31,777 nt of DNA from UBA1181 sp045617845 (GCA_045617845.1 JAZLJL010000029.1:1-31777); one strand, 5' to 3'; shown: positions 16,625-25,080, numbered from the stretch's first letter. Program-made: numbers and translations. The notes: generated by a model from the letters alone, not told the origin.

Positions 16625-19303
16625 TTATTTCATCTTTGCGATGTTCTCTTTTAATGTGGCGATTTTGCTCTCAGCGTCAGATTTCTTCTTACGCTCTTTC
16701 TCCACGATTTCAGGCTTGGCGTTAGCCACGAACTTCTCGTTGCCCAACTTCTTCTCAACGCCTGCCAAGAAGCCTTCCAAGTATTTGATTTCCTCTTCCA
16801 TCTTCTTGATTTCCTCTTCGGCGTTAACGTTGTTGCCCAATGGAATGGATATCTCTATCGTACTCACCATGAAGGTGGCTGCGGCGCCTTTGATTTCGTC
16901 GGTCGCTTCGGTGATTTTGCTCACATTAGCCAACTTCTCGATAATGGAGTTGTTCTTTCCGTAGAAATCATTGCCTTTATAGTACATTTCGAAGGCCTCT
17001 CTTGGACTGATGCCCTTGTTCGCCCTTACGTTACGTATTCCGGCGATGATGCCTTTGGTGATTTCCATCCTGTCAATGTTCTTCTCGCAGTATTCCTCAA
17101 CTTTTGGAAGCAGGCTGACCATGATGCTATCCTTCACGTCACGCTCTTTGATGTTTTGGTAGAGCTCTTCGGTGATGAATGGCATGAATGGGTGGAGTAG
17201 CTTCAACAGCGTTTCGAAGTAGCTGAGGGTGGCCTCGTAGGTCTCCTTGTCGATCGGTTGTTGGTATGCAGGTTTCACCATCTCCAAGTACCATGATGAG
17301 AATTCGTCCCAGAAGAGTTTGTAGACTGCCATCAAGGCTTCGCTGATACGGTATTTGTCGAAGCAGTCGTTGATCTCGGCGATTGTCTTGTTCAGTTGTT
17401 GCTTGAACCATTTTACCGCTTTTTGTGCGGATTCTGGCTGCTCCATCTCCTTCACTTCCCATCCTTTGACCAGACGGAAGGCGTTCCAAATCTTATTGTT
17501 GAAGTTTCTTCCTTGCTCGCAGAGCGCCTCGTCGAAGAGTATGTCGTTTCCTGCAGGTGCGGAAAGCATCATACCCATACGCACGCCGTCTGCTCCGAAA
17601 CGGTCTATCAGATCCAACGGGTCAGGCGAGTTGCCTAATGATTTGGACATCTTTCGACCTAATTTGTCACGGACGATACCTGTGAAATATACATTCTTGA
17701 ATGGCATGTCTCCTTGGTATTCGTAACCCGACATGATCATACGAGCCACCCAGAAGAAAATGATGTCCGGACCGGTTACCAAGTCGCTGGTAGGGTAGTA
17801 GTAGTTGATCTCTTCGTTTCCTGGGTTGTTGATGCCGTCGAAAAGGGAGATAGGCCACAACCAAGAAGAGAACCATGTGTCGAGGCAATCCTCGTCCTGA
17901 CGGAGGTCAGCGATGGTCATGTTGTTGTTGCCGCTCTTCGCTTTGGCTAGTTCCAATGCCTTCTCCTCGTTCTCTGCCACTACATAACCGCCTTGAGGTA
18001 AGAAGTATGCTGGGATACGATGACCCCACCACAATTGACGGCTGATGCACCAGTCCTTGATGTTCTCCAACCAGTTGCGGTAGGTGTTCTTGTATTTTGG
18101 AGGATAGAATTTCAGTTCGTCCTTCATGACTGGTTCCAAGGCGATTTTCGCCAAGTGCTCCATCTTGAGGAACCATTGCATGGAGAGCTTTGGTTCGATG
18201 ACTACGTTGGTTCGTTCTGAATAGCCCACCTTGTTGTTGTAGTCTTCCGTCTTCTCCAAGAGTCCTGCCGCATCGAGGTCTTTCTCGATTTGCTTTCTCA
18301 CGTCGAAACGGTCTTGTCCGACATACATGCCGGCCGCTTCGCTGATGCTGCCGTTATCGTTGAATATATCGATGGTTTGCAGGTTATATTTCTCACCCAA
18401 CATATAGTCGTTTACGTCGTGTGCCGGTGTTACTTTCAAACAACCCGTACCAAATTCGATGTCGACATATTCGTCCTCGATCACAGGAATGACGCGGTTG
18501 ACCAAAGGTACGATTACCTTCTTGCCCGCCAGCCATCTGTTCTTAGGGTCCTTAGGGTTGATGCACATGGCGGTATCGCCCATGATGGTCTCAGGACGGG
18601 TAGTAGCTACGACAGCGTAGCGTCCCTTAGCGTCGCGGTGTACGATTTCGCCTTCGGCTCCGGTCTCGCCCGACATGTCGTCGTCAGCCACATAATATTT
18701 CAGATAGAAGAGTTTGCTGTGCTCCTCTTTGTAGATTACCTCTTCGTCGGAGAGTGCGGTGAGTGCCTTCGGGTCCCAGTTGACCATACGGACACCACGA
18801 TAGATGAGCCCTTTCTCGTAGAGGTCACAGAATACTTTGATGACACTCTTGCTGCGGGTTTCGTCCATGGTGAAGCCTGTGCGGTCCCAATCGCAGGAAG
18901 CGCCCAGTTTCTTCAATTGTTCGAGGATGATGCCTCCGTGTTTACGTGTCCATTCCCAAGCGTGCTCCAAGAATTGCTCGCGGGTGAGGTCTGTCTTTTT
19001 GATACCCTCTTGAGCGAGTTTATTCACCACTTTCGCCTCTGTGGCGATGGAAGCGTGGTCGGTACCAGGCACCCAGCAAGCATTCTTGCCCATCATGCGG
19101 GCGCGGCGTACGAGGATGTCTTGGATCGTGTTGTTGAGCATGTGTCCCATGTGGAGGACGCCGGTCACGTTCGGCGGCGGAATCACGATTGTGTAAGGTT
19201 CACGACCATCGGGTTTCGACTTAAAGAATCCATTGTCCAACCAATATTGGTACCATTTCGACTCAACGTCGGCTGGATTGTACTTGCTTGCCAGTTCTTC
19301 CAT
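16625..19303 (-). CDS. valS: Valine--tRNA ligase
   Basis: The 892-residue class I synthetase charges tRNA-Val. The HIGH motif is HMGH at residues 51-54 in PPPNVTGVLHMGHML. The KMSKS motif appears as GRKMSKSLGNSPDPLD at about residue 550. WCISRQLWWGHRIPAYF and the editing-domain segment TTRPETIMGDTAMCINP are classic ValS sequences. The anticodon-binding domain and a C-terminal coiled-coil arm (from about residue 825, dense in E and K) complete the protein. The length is normal. It is a monocistronic gene on the minus strand, convergent with the HAD gene, with a TAACTTTG promoter element upstream. Confidence 0.98.
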   Translation of the reverse strand: MEELASKYNPADVESKWYQYWLDNGFFKSKPDGREPYTIVIPPPNVTGVLHMGHMLNNTIQDILVRRARMMGKNACWVPGTDHASIATEAKVVNKLAQEGIKKTDLTREQFLEHAWEWTRKHGGIILEQLKKLGASCDWDRTGFTMDETRSKSVIKVFCDLYEKGLIYRGVRMVNWDPKALTALSDEEVIYKEEHSKLFYLKYYVADDDMSGETGAEGEIVHRDAKGRYAVVATTRPETIMGDTAMCINPKDPKNRWLAGKKVIVPLVNRVIPVIEDEYVDIEFGTGCLKVTPAHDVNDYMLGEKYNLQTIDIFNDNGSISEAAGMYVGQDRFDVRKQIEKDLDAAGLLEKTEDYNNKVGYSERTNVVIEPKLSMQWFLKMEHLAKIALEPVMKDELKFYPPKYKNTYRNWLENIKDWCISRQLWWGHRIPAYFLPQGGYVVAENEEKALELAKAKSGNNNMTIADLRQDEDCLDTWFSSWLWPISLFDGINNPGNEEINYYYPTSDLVTGPDIIFFWVARMIMSGYEYQGDMPFKNVYFTGIVRDKLGRKMSKSLGNSPDPLDLIDRFGADGVRMGMMLSAPAGNDILFDEALCEQGRNFNNKIWNAFRLVKGWEVKEMEQPESAQKAVKWFKQQLNKTIAEINDCFDKYRISEALMAVYKLFWDEFSSWYLEMVKPAYQQPIDKETYEATLSYFETLLKLLHPFMPFITEELYQNIKERDVKDSIMVSLLPKVEEYCEKNIDRMEITKGIIAGIRNVRANKGISPREAFEMYYKGNDFYGKNNSIIEKLANVSKITEATDEIKGAAATFMVSTIEISIPLGNNVNAEEEIKKMEEEIKYLEGFLAGVEKKLGNEKFVANAKPEIVEKERKKKSDAESKIATLKENIAKMK

Positions 19304-19341
19304 ATTTTTTATATCTAATTGTATTTCGAAATATTAGGGTG

Positions 19342-19349
19342 CAAAGTTA
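19342..19349 (-). promoter_or_regulatory. -7 element for valS
   Basis: TAACTTTG on the minus strand matches TAnnTTTG exactly, 38 bases upstream of the valS start. No -33 TTG is evident. Confidence 0.55.
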
Positions 19350-19576
19350 GTGAAAACAAATTGAAGATGAGCTTTGTTGGACCAAATAATCATTGCGATT
19401 TGTTGGCTATGTGTATGGATTTTTTTATTTCTTTTGATTGTATGGCGCACTTTTTTATTCCTGTAGATGGAGAATCGTCGAAAAAGAATCTATTTATGCT
19501 CCCATGAACGTTGATTTTACTGCTTTTAGGAGTTTCGTTCCGCGGATTGTGTTTGTGATTGGTTTTAAAGACCTCG

Positions 19577-19618
19577 AAAAAACAAATGGGTGATCTCTGT
19601 TGTAGAGACGCACCCATT
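19577..19618 (-). terminator. Intrinsic terminator of the 374-residue coiled-coil protein gene
   Basis: On the minus strand AATGGGTG (19611-19618) pairs with CACCCATT (19585-19592), with an inner TCTCT/AGAGA pairing, followed by TTGTTTTTT. Confidence 0.88.
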
Positions 19619-19689
19619 CAGGAAACATGAGATAATATTTATTTTAGAATCATCAACTGTGATTCTCGATAGTATTTCAAGCCTTACCT

Positions 19690-20814
19690 TTATTTTACCA
19701 TGGCTTCCATTTGCTTCTTTAAAGCCTTGTTCTCTTTTTCTAATTCGATCATGTGTAGGGTCAGTTCCTCCACTTTTTCCAAAAGGAGGTTGCTCATCTC
19801 CGCTAAGCTCATCCCGTTTTGGGCCATTTCTGATGCGGAAGGTATGCCTGGAAGGTGTTTGTTCGTTTTCACGTATGTTTCCACATCTTCCAATGACTTT
19901 AGGTCGTAGTCCTCGTCGAACACATAATCCGCAGCGTTGCTCATGTCCACGGTAATGTCGTTGGTGCGGATATCCTTGGCGTCTATTTGGGTTACTCTCA
20001 TTTCTTTTTGACACTCGATAGAGCCTTCTACTTTCATGTCGCCACTTTTGAACGTGTAATTTGTGGCTATGAACTCTAACGGACTGGTGTCTCTGCAGCT
20101 AAAACCGCAGCCGTATTCTGTTGTTATGATCTGTTTGTATATGTTGCCATTTTGTTCGTGAGTGATATTTAAACAAGGCCCATTGCCTACTCCTATTGTA
20201 AAAACTGAATTTGGATTTTGGAGGGCGAAATACGGACCGTTTACATATAAACTACTATCAATAGTGGTAGTGCCATTTATCTTTAAATTCTTTTCGATAG
20301 ACACGTCGCCTTTTTTTACGTTAAAGCTATCGGTCACGAGGTTTATTGAACATGGCTTTGGCGGCGTACTATATACTCCTACGCTCTTAATTTCCCAATT
20401 GAGCCCCTTGTTTTCACTTTTAATTTCAATTGATCCTCCAGTATTTTCGCCTATTTTTAGTGCGTCAGTGATATTTAGATTCATGCATTCAATATCTTTC
20501 GTAACATTTAGATTCTCGTTTATTCTGGCGCTTTTTTTTACTGTAAGTAGTTTTTCATCTAATTTTATCGTCGTGTCATTATTGTTCATGAAAAAATATG
20601 CGCCTGCATTAAAATACAGTGGTGCGTTTCTGAGTGCATTGATCTTTGTGTATGTAATTCCTCCTTGTAAAAATAATTGTTTTTGGTTTCCTAATGTGAT
20701 GGATGCGGCAGTTATTGGCCCGTCAACATTTAAAGTTTCTGACTGTGCTTGAGTGTTGACTGCTATTGTCCCGAGTATGATTGAACAAAGTTTTTTGATT
20801 GTCGATGAACCCAT
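19690..20814 (-). CDS. Secreted protein with C-terminal coiled-coil module (S74/tail-fibre-like), paralogue of 22759-23487
   Basis: I place the start at 20814, giving a signal peptide MGSSTIKKLCSIILGTIAVNTQAQ; the frame upstream (to 20919) is AT-rich leader. The 374-residue product has an N-terminal region of short beta strands with repeated I-x-G/N-T turns, then a conserved C-terminal module of about 110 residues. This module starts near IRTNDITVDMSNAADYVF, contains KTNKHLPGIPSASEM, and ends in a heptad coiled coil (LLLEKVEELTLHMIELEKEN). The module is common in Bacteroidota proteins annotated as tail-fibre or S74-like; no intact intramolecular-chaperone peptidase motif is visible. The coiled coil suggests trimerisation. 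No T9SS domain is present. The paralogue in the neighbouring operon shares the module but not the N-terminal part. Confidence 0.85.
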   Translation of the reverse strand: MGSSTIKKLCSIILGTIAVNTQAQSETLNVDGPITAASITLGNQKQLFLQGGITYTKINALRNAPLYFNAGAYFFMNNNDTTIKLDEKLLTVKKSARINENLNVTKDIECMNLNITDALKIGENTGGSIEIKSENKGLNWEIKSVGVYSTPPKPCSINLVTDSFNVKKGDVSIEKNLKINGTTTIDSSLYVNGPYFALQNPNSVFTIGVGNGPCLNITHEQNGNIYKQIITTEYGCGFSCRDTSPLEFIATNYTFKSGDMKVEGSIECQKEMRVTQIDAKDIRTNDITVDMSNAADYVFDEDYDLKSLEDVETYVKTNKHLPGIPSASEMAQNGMSLAEMSNLLLEKVEELTLHMIELEKENKALKKQMEAMVK

Positions 20815-20897
20815 AATGTATTTGATTATATTTAAATGTAATATATGTATTCGATGGATGTTGTTCGTTTGTGTGGCGATAATAATTAAATGTGATG

Positions 20898-20905
20898 CAA
20901 ATATA
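20898..20905 (-). promoter_or_regulatory. -7 element for the 19690-20814 gene
   Basis: TATATTTG on the minus strand matches TAnnTTTG, about 84 bases upstream of the chosen start. This supports starting at 20814 and not at 20919, which lies upstream of the element. Confidence 0.5.
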
Positions 20906-21134
20906 ATAATAAAATCCATATTAAACGATTATACGCATATACTTTTGGGTAGGAGATGTCGTGTGAACTGTCGTTTTTTGGATGGAGCTTCTGGATGATT
21001 TGTTGGTGAAGAATATGCTAGTTGTATTCCAATCACTATTATAGGTTTCACTTCACTTATTTGTTATGCTTCCGTTACTTATGGGGCTTTCCTATTCAAT
21101 GTCGTTTTCCTTTGAGTTGTTTGATAGACAGTGT

Positions 21135-21176
21135 GAAAAATAATGGGTGAGCCGAAATGTTCCGTGGCTCACCCAT
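21135..21176 (-). terminator. Intrinsic terminator of the C13 peptidase operon
   Basis: On the minus strand ATGGGTGAGCC (21166-21176) pairs perfectly with GGCTCACCCAT (21143-21153) around a 12-base loop, followed by TATTTTTC. It lies 21 bases past the stop at 21198. Confidence 0.9.
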
Positions 21177-21197
21177 CCTAAAGAGGAGAAGAAAATA

Positions 21198-22748
21198 TTA
21201 CTTCAAGATTAATTTTTCAGTTTGGACATTCCCGTTGACAATAGCCTTGACGATGTAGACGCCTTGGGCTTTCCCGCTTAAGTTAATCTCCGCTTCGTTC
21301 CCGAGATTTTCCGCGGTATAGACAACCTTACCAGTTACATCCGTGATGACGATAGAGTTGCCGTCTTCCGTCTCACTGTCGAAGAAGATGGTGAATTCGC
21401 CTGTGGTTGGGTTAGGCGACATGAAGAATGTCGCGCTTAAAGAAAAATCCTCTCCCCAATCTTCGTTCTCTTCCTCTTCGCTTAACAATAGCCTCCTCAA
21501 TTCATCCTCGTTTGCGAGCTTTTCTGCTTCGCAATCGAAAATTTCAGCGTGTAACTTGCCTCCGTTAGAAACTTTAAACCCTTTCCCTAACTTGATGTAT
21601 TTGCCGGAATCGTAGTTCGTCTTCCCTCCGGAAATTTTACTTGTCGATTTTAATAAATACATTGCTTCGACGGTTTTGTTAGAGGAATAGGACGATGCTT
21701 CAGTGAGCACTCCCCAATCACTTGGGCGGCAATATCTATAGTCTGTTGTTGAGGACCAGAAACGAGGAATTTCATTATGTTCTAAGATGTCTTCCTCACT
21801 CGAGAAATATTCTTTGCATTTTGGATAAGAACATTTGTCATGGTCTTTGGCATACACAAAAGCCTCTTCGTATGAGATTACACCATCGTTGTTGTAATCA
21901 GCGTTGATATTCATGCCATTCTCTATGTCATATTTTGCCAGCGCATTGAAGAATGGCAAGAAGAATGTGCTTAAATAGTTTCCCCAAGAGTATTTATCTG
22001 CGCTTGATGCAGTGCATACGGTCCTGTTGTCGCTTGATTTTAGGTATTTAATGAACGAACCCGAAAAACATTGTGCTAACAGAATGGTTTTCTTGTTGGA
22101 TTTCACATTGTTTATCATTTGTGATAAATCGTTGTGGCTTAGAGCTGTGTTATTCCAAAGCGCAATTTCTTTGGTGTCTTCATATCCATGGTCTGTCACA
22201 TATACTAACAACTCGTCAATGTTGCTGGTGTTCTTTAGTTGATTGAACACATTTTGGATGTTGCTTTTGTTCGCGGCTTGAACGGTGCTGACACCGAATC
22301 TGTCCTTGAACAAGGTTGACCCATCCATGCAGTAATAATAGTAATATGTCCTTGCGGCTCCTTCATATCCGTAATAGCAATCAAATCTGGAGTCTTTTCT
22401 TACCCCCCAGGAGGCTGGTTCTTTTAAAACCAACGATTCTCTTCCGCTATTCATGCCGTCTGCCATGATGACGTAGATATGGTCTTTTTTGTATCCGCAC
22501 ACATCCGTTAAATATTGAAAAGTTTGCGCACAATTATTCCAATATTGAACGTGATTGCTTGTGCATGAAGCCCCTCCGTTGATAATAACAGCATAGCTGT
22601 TCGGAGCACTCTTCCCCGTTTTCGTGTATAAGCCATTCTTTAGGAAAAATCCCTCATTGTCAAGTTGAGAGAATGCATCAAATTGGCATAAAGACGAAAT
22701 GAGGATGGCTAGAAATGTTAATGTTTTTTTCCTCATAATTTCAAACAT
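21198..22748 (-). CDS. Legumain-like (C13 family, clan CD) cysteine peptidase with T9SS type A sorting domain
   Basis: The 516-residue protein starts with MFEIMRKKTLTFLAILISS; a second ATG four codons on (22736) gives a more usual signal peptide and is an equal candidate. The mature part opens with a strand YAVIINGG typical of C13. The catalytic His is H187 in VTDHGY and the catalytic Cys is C227 in LAQCFSGSF, the HG and Cys-x-SG signatures of legumain/caspase-clan enzymes. An EF-hand-like loop DYNNDGVISYEE occurs at residues 284-295, suggesting calcium binding. A KLGKGFKVSNGGKLHAEI segment links to the C-terminal 76 residues (PNPTTGEFTIFF, VTGKVVY, AQGVYIVKA, KLILK), a T9SS type A domain. 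The product should be a surface or secreted endopeptidase, perhaps Asn- or Arg/Lys-directed. It follows the 242-residue gene by 10 bases. Confidence 0.93.
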   Translation of the reverse strand: MFEIMRKKTLTFLAILISSLCQFDAFSQLDNEGFFLKNGLYTKTGKSAPNSYAVIINGGASCTSNHVQYWNNCAQTFQYLTDVCGYKKDHIYVIMADGMNSGRESLVLKEPASWGVRKDSRFDCYYGYEGAARTYYYYYCMDGSTLFKDRFGVSTVQAANKSNIQNVFNQLKNTSNIDELLVYVTDHGYEDTKEIALWNNTALSHNDLSQMINNVKSNKKTILLAQCFSGSFIKYLKSSDNRTVCTASSADKYSWGNYLSTFFLPFFNALAKYDIENGMNINADYNNDGVISYEEAFVYAKDHDKCSYPKCKEYFSSEEDILEHNEIPRFWSSTTDYRYCRPSDWGVLTEASSYSSNKTVEAMYLLKSTSKISGGKTNYDSGKYIKLGKGFKVSNGGKLHAEIFDCEAEKLANEDELRRLLLSEEEENEDWGEDFSLSATFFMSPNPTTGEFTIFFDSETEDGNSIVITDVTGKVVYTAENLGNEAEINLSGKAQGVYIVKAIVNGNVQTEKLILK

Positions 22749-22758
22749 TTTTTCCTCA

Positions 22759-23487
22759 TTATTTCTCCAAAGATTCCACCTTAGCCTTCAATGCCTGATT
22801 CTCTTTTTGCAACTCGATCATGTGGAGCGTCAATTCCTCCACTTTCTCCAAAAGCAAGTTGCTCATCTCTGCGACGCTCATGCCGTTCTCTGCCATTTCT
22901 GCGGCTGAAGGAACGCCTGGGAGGTGTTTGTTCGCTTTTACGTAGCTTTCCACTTCGCTTAGGGACTTCAAGTCGTAGTTGTCCTCGAATACGTAGTCCG
23001 CCGCATTGTTCATGTCTACTGTGATGTCGTTCGTGCGGATCGTCTTAGAGTTTATCTCCGTCACGTTGAACTCGTCTTTGCAGGATACTTTGCAATTGAT
23101 GGTTACATCGCTTGCGCTAATCTCCAATGGCTTAGCTCCCATGTAGCCTGTGGAAGTGATTTTGAATCCTCCTCCTGTTCTAGGCGTGAATGTCAAGCTG
23201 GGGTGGTTGGATGTGAAGATGCCGCTCGAACCACTGATTGATAATCCTGTGCATCTGACGTTCCCGCTCTTCTCGATTTGAAAAACCTCTTGGCTTCCAC
23301 CCATGAACGGATTGCAGCATTGAATGTACCAATCGGGCCCGAGTTGGGTCTTCTTTCCGCTTTTGTCTGATTGGGTTTTAATTGTTACGCTCGTGGAGTG
23401 TTGTGTCTCGTAATCTAGAGAACCTGCAAATGAGTTGGCTGAAAGACATGCTGCGAATGCAACTGCTGATAAAGATTTAAAATTCAT
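22759..23487 (-). CDS. Secreted protein with C-terminal coiled-coil module, first gene of the C13 peptidase operon
   Basis: The 242-residue protein begins with a signal peptide (MNFKSLSAVAFAACLSANSFA). Residues 22 to about 140 are beta-rich and Gly-rich, with no family I recognise. The last 100 residues (from EFNVTEINSKTIRTNDIT) match the C-terminal module of the 19690-20814 product closely: NAADYVF, YDLKSL, VKANKHLPGVPSAAEMAENGMS and a heptad coil LLLEKVEELTLHMIELQKEN. It lies 10 bases upstream of the C13 peptidase, so the two are cotranscribed. A role as structural partner or substrate of the peptidase is inference. Confidence 0.88.
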   Translation of the reverse strand: MNFKSLSAVAFAACLSANSFAGSLDYETQHSTSVTIKTQSDKSGKKTQLGPDWYIQCCNPFMGGSQEVFQIEKSGNVRCTGLSISGSSGIFTSNHPSLTFTPRTGGGFKITSTGYMGAKPLEISASDVTINCKVSCKDEFNVTEINSKTIRTNDITVDMNNAADYVFEDNYDLKSLSEVESYVKANKHLPGVPSAAEMAENGMSVAEMSNLLLEKVEELTLHMIELQKENQALKAKVESLEK

Positions 23488-23928
23488 AATAATTGATAAC
23501 TAAATGAAATAATTAATATATACAATAATATATACTGTGGAAACAACATGTATATACAACTGTTAATAAATAATAAAAACAAACTATAGTTTATAAATGC
23601 ATGCATTATGTGCTATAACAAAAATTGTGCCAATGTGTATTGATTTATGTAAATAAATATATTATTTAGTTTTATTATACTGGTTCATAATAAGATAAAA
23701 AAATTATCAACATATGCTGCGTACGATTGATAAATATATAGTGTATTGTGGTGTAATTGCTCATATGTTGAATTAAATCAAATATTTATATGTGCAGTTG
23801 ATGCGTTTATGTTCGTTTCCGTCTTTGATTCCTTCCTGTTCCTCTTGGGATGGTAATTTCATGTTTTTAGCCCACTTTTTTTTGCTTGCGCTCTCATGCT
23901 TTCCCTTTTTTCTTATCTTTGCCCTAAA
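23488..23928. other. AT-rich divergent intergenic region with several short perfect palindromes
   Basis: This 441-base gap separates divergent genes. It contains TGTATATACA (23549-23558), AAACTATAGTTT (23581-23592) and AATGCATGCATT (23596-23607), all perfect palindromes, within 60 bases. These lie 60 to 120 bases upstream of the minus-strand operon start at 23487 and could be operators. The remaining sequence to 23880 is AT-rich with no gene seen. No TAnnTTTG element was found for the minus-strand operon. Confidence 0.5.
23914..23921 (+). promoter_or_regulatory. -7 element just upstream of the 133-residue gene
   Basis: TATCTTTG matches TAnnTTTG exactly and ends only seven bases before the ATG at 23929, which implies a very short or absent leader. 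This supports the start at 23929 over the in-frame ATG at 23896, which lies upstream of the element. Confidence 0.5.
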
Positions 23929-24330
23929 ATGAGGAACGTAAGTACATATATAATTCTTTTTATTCTTTCCGTATTCTCCTTCTGTATGTCTTGGGGGGAG
24001 AAGGAGACTTCGTCCCCTCTTGAATATGAATGTTCAATTCCTGTCGGGCAACACGATTCTTTGCAAGCCAGTGATACGGATGAGCCTCTCTGGCTCTTCG
24101 CCATGGAGGGTGCCTCTCCCTCAATGGGTTATGCGTGTGCCTCACAGCCTTCTCCCTCTTGGGGAGATCGCGCTTCCGGTGTTTGGAAGTCGGTTTGCCT
24201 TTCGGAACGTTTCTGTTCCAATTTCTTCCGCATGCTTGAGGTGTGCTGTAGGAAAAATGATAGGGTAAGGAGATCCCAATGTAGGGGTGACGGATACTAT
24301 GTCTATTCCCTACGTAAAATAATCATTTGA
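23929..24330 (+). CDS. Small secreted Cys-containing protein of unknown function
   Basis: I place the start at 23929, giving 133 residues with a signal peptide (MRNVSTYIILFILSVFSFCMSWG). The mature part contains several Cys, including CVC-less isolated Cys and a LEVCCRKND motif, and ends YYVYSLRKIII. Small exported proteins with this kind of YY-x-Y-x-LR-x-I-I ending occur in Bacteroidales, but I cannot name the family. The shadow frames here also stay open, so coding status is less sure than for neighbours. The promoter element immediately upstream and the clear signal peptide support it. Confidence 0.6.
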   Translation: MRNVSTYIILFILSVFSFCMSWGEKETSSPLEYECSIPVGQHDSLQASDTDEPLWLFAMEGASPSMGYACASQPSPSWGDRASGVWKSVCLSERFCSNFFRMLEVCCRKNDRVRRSQCRGDGYYVYSLRKIII

Positions 24331-24380
24331 TTTTCCCTGCTTTTTTTGTCTCTCTATGTCCACATGGGGAGTGCTTTGCT

Positions 24381-24404
24381 GTGCCTTCGTTTGTGACGAA
24401 GCAC
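24381..24404 (+). terminator. Possible terminator hairpin after the small secreted protein gene
   Basis: GTGCCTTCGT pairs with ACGAAGCAC (one bulged C) around a 5-base loop. The tail (AAGTTATTTAATTCTTTT) is not a clean T run, so this is only a candidate. Confidence 0.4.
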
Positions 24405-24434
24405 AAGTTATTTAATTCTTTTATTCTTTTTATT

Positions 24435-24449
24435 GGTGAATGATTCACC
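24435..24449. promoter_or_regulatory. 15-base palindrome upstream of the membrane-protein gene, candidate operator
   Basis: GGTGAATGATTCACC is perfectly symmetrical around a central G. It lies 78 bases before the start at 24528. Its lack of a T run argues against a terminator. Confidence 0.35.
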
Positions 24450-24527
24450 GTATTAATTATTTGTGGATCGATGTCTTCTGCTTCCCGAAAAGTAAGGAGA
24501 TGGCGGTCTGCCTAAAACATTATAAAT

Positions 24528-25058
24528 ATGGATAGTTTTGAAATGATAGATAAAAAAGTGTTGTCGGTTGCTAATGGTCAAGTTGCTTTACGTAAGGATA
24601 GTCCTGTTGTGTCTTTGACTTTGGGTGTTGTTGGTTTGTCGCTCGCCTTTGCCATGACGGAGGGCGTCGACCTGTTGCCTAGCGGTATGATGAAGAACTC
24701 ACTCTTCTACGTGGGTTTGGTACTCTTGGTTATTGGGTTCGTTGGCTTTTGCTTTCGTAAGTCTCATTTCGTTTATGTCCCGACGAATGACAAGATGCGT
24801 CGTGTGTCTTTGGACTTTGACATGAAGGATATGGACAAAGTGGTTAAACTCTATAACAATAATGATTTCGAGGGCTTGCTGAAGATTTCGGTTTCTTACC
24901 AGGCTGGTGTCCAGTTGACGGCGATTATGTCGTCTGACGCGTCTTTGTGTTTTACTCAGTTGTCGAAATATGTCCCTTATTCTTTTGTTCCGATGACGGA
25001 TGTACGTAAGCATGAAGGTGATGAATCTGTCCGTGTATTGGCGGATGTGAAGAAATAG
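24528..25058 (+). CDS. Two-helix membrane protein of unknown function
   Basis: The 176-residue protein has a short polar N-terminus, two transmembrane helices (about residues 28-46 and 56-76), and a polar C-terminal domain of about 95 residues with a basic residue just after the second helix (FRKSHFVYVPTNDKM). It has no signal peptide cleavage site. The soluble part has an alpha/beta look and no catalytic motif that I recognise. The gene stands alone and is followed by a terminator. A conserved Bacteroidales membrane protein is likely, but I cannot name the family. Confidence 0.82.
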   Translation: MDSFEMIDKKVLSVANGQVALRKDSPVVSLTLGVVGLSLAFAMTEGVDLLPSGMMKNSLFYVGLVLLVIGFVGFCFRKSHFVYVPTNDKMRRVSLDFDMKDMDKVVKLYNNNDFEGLLKISVSYQAGVQLTAIMSSDASLCFTQLSKYVPYSFVPMTDVRKHEGDESVRVLADVKK

Positions 25059-25080
25059 TTGTAAGCCGCTTCCTTTGGTT

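Larger units (their letters stand above)
19304..19689. other. Intergenic region between two minus-strand genes
   Basis: This 386-base gap holds the valS -7 element (19342-19349) and a terminator for the upstream gene (19577-19618). The stretch 19350-19576 is AT-rich. I see no supported gene, RNA or repeat in it. Confidence 0.6.
20815..21197. other. Intergenic region upstream of the coiled-coil protein gene
   Basis: This 383-base gap contains the -7 element at 20898-20905 and the peptidase-gene terminator at 21135-21176. The part 20940-21134 has no supported gene; short open frames there lack plausible composition. Confidence 0.6.

Noticed and set aside
18290..19318. 342-residue open frame opposite valS
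   Set aside because: valS is unmistakable on the other strand; the shadow has Asp, Val and His runs typical of an antisense frame and no recognisable motif.
19319..19507. 62-residue open frame in the valS upstream gap
   Set aside because: It overlaps the valS -7 element on the other strand and has no ribosome-binding site, homology or conserved pattern that I can see.
20162..20752. 196-residue plus-strand open frame rich in Phe and Ile
   Set aside because: It is the antisense frame of the 19690-20814 gene, and its hydrophobic pattern follows from AT-rich codons on the coding strand.
23549..23607. Possible CRISPR repeats
   Set aside because: The palindromes differ from each other and there is no regular spacer-repeat spacing.
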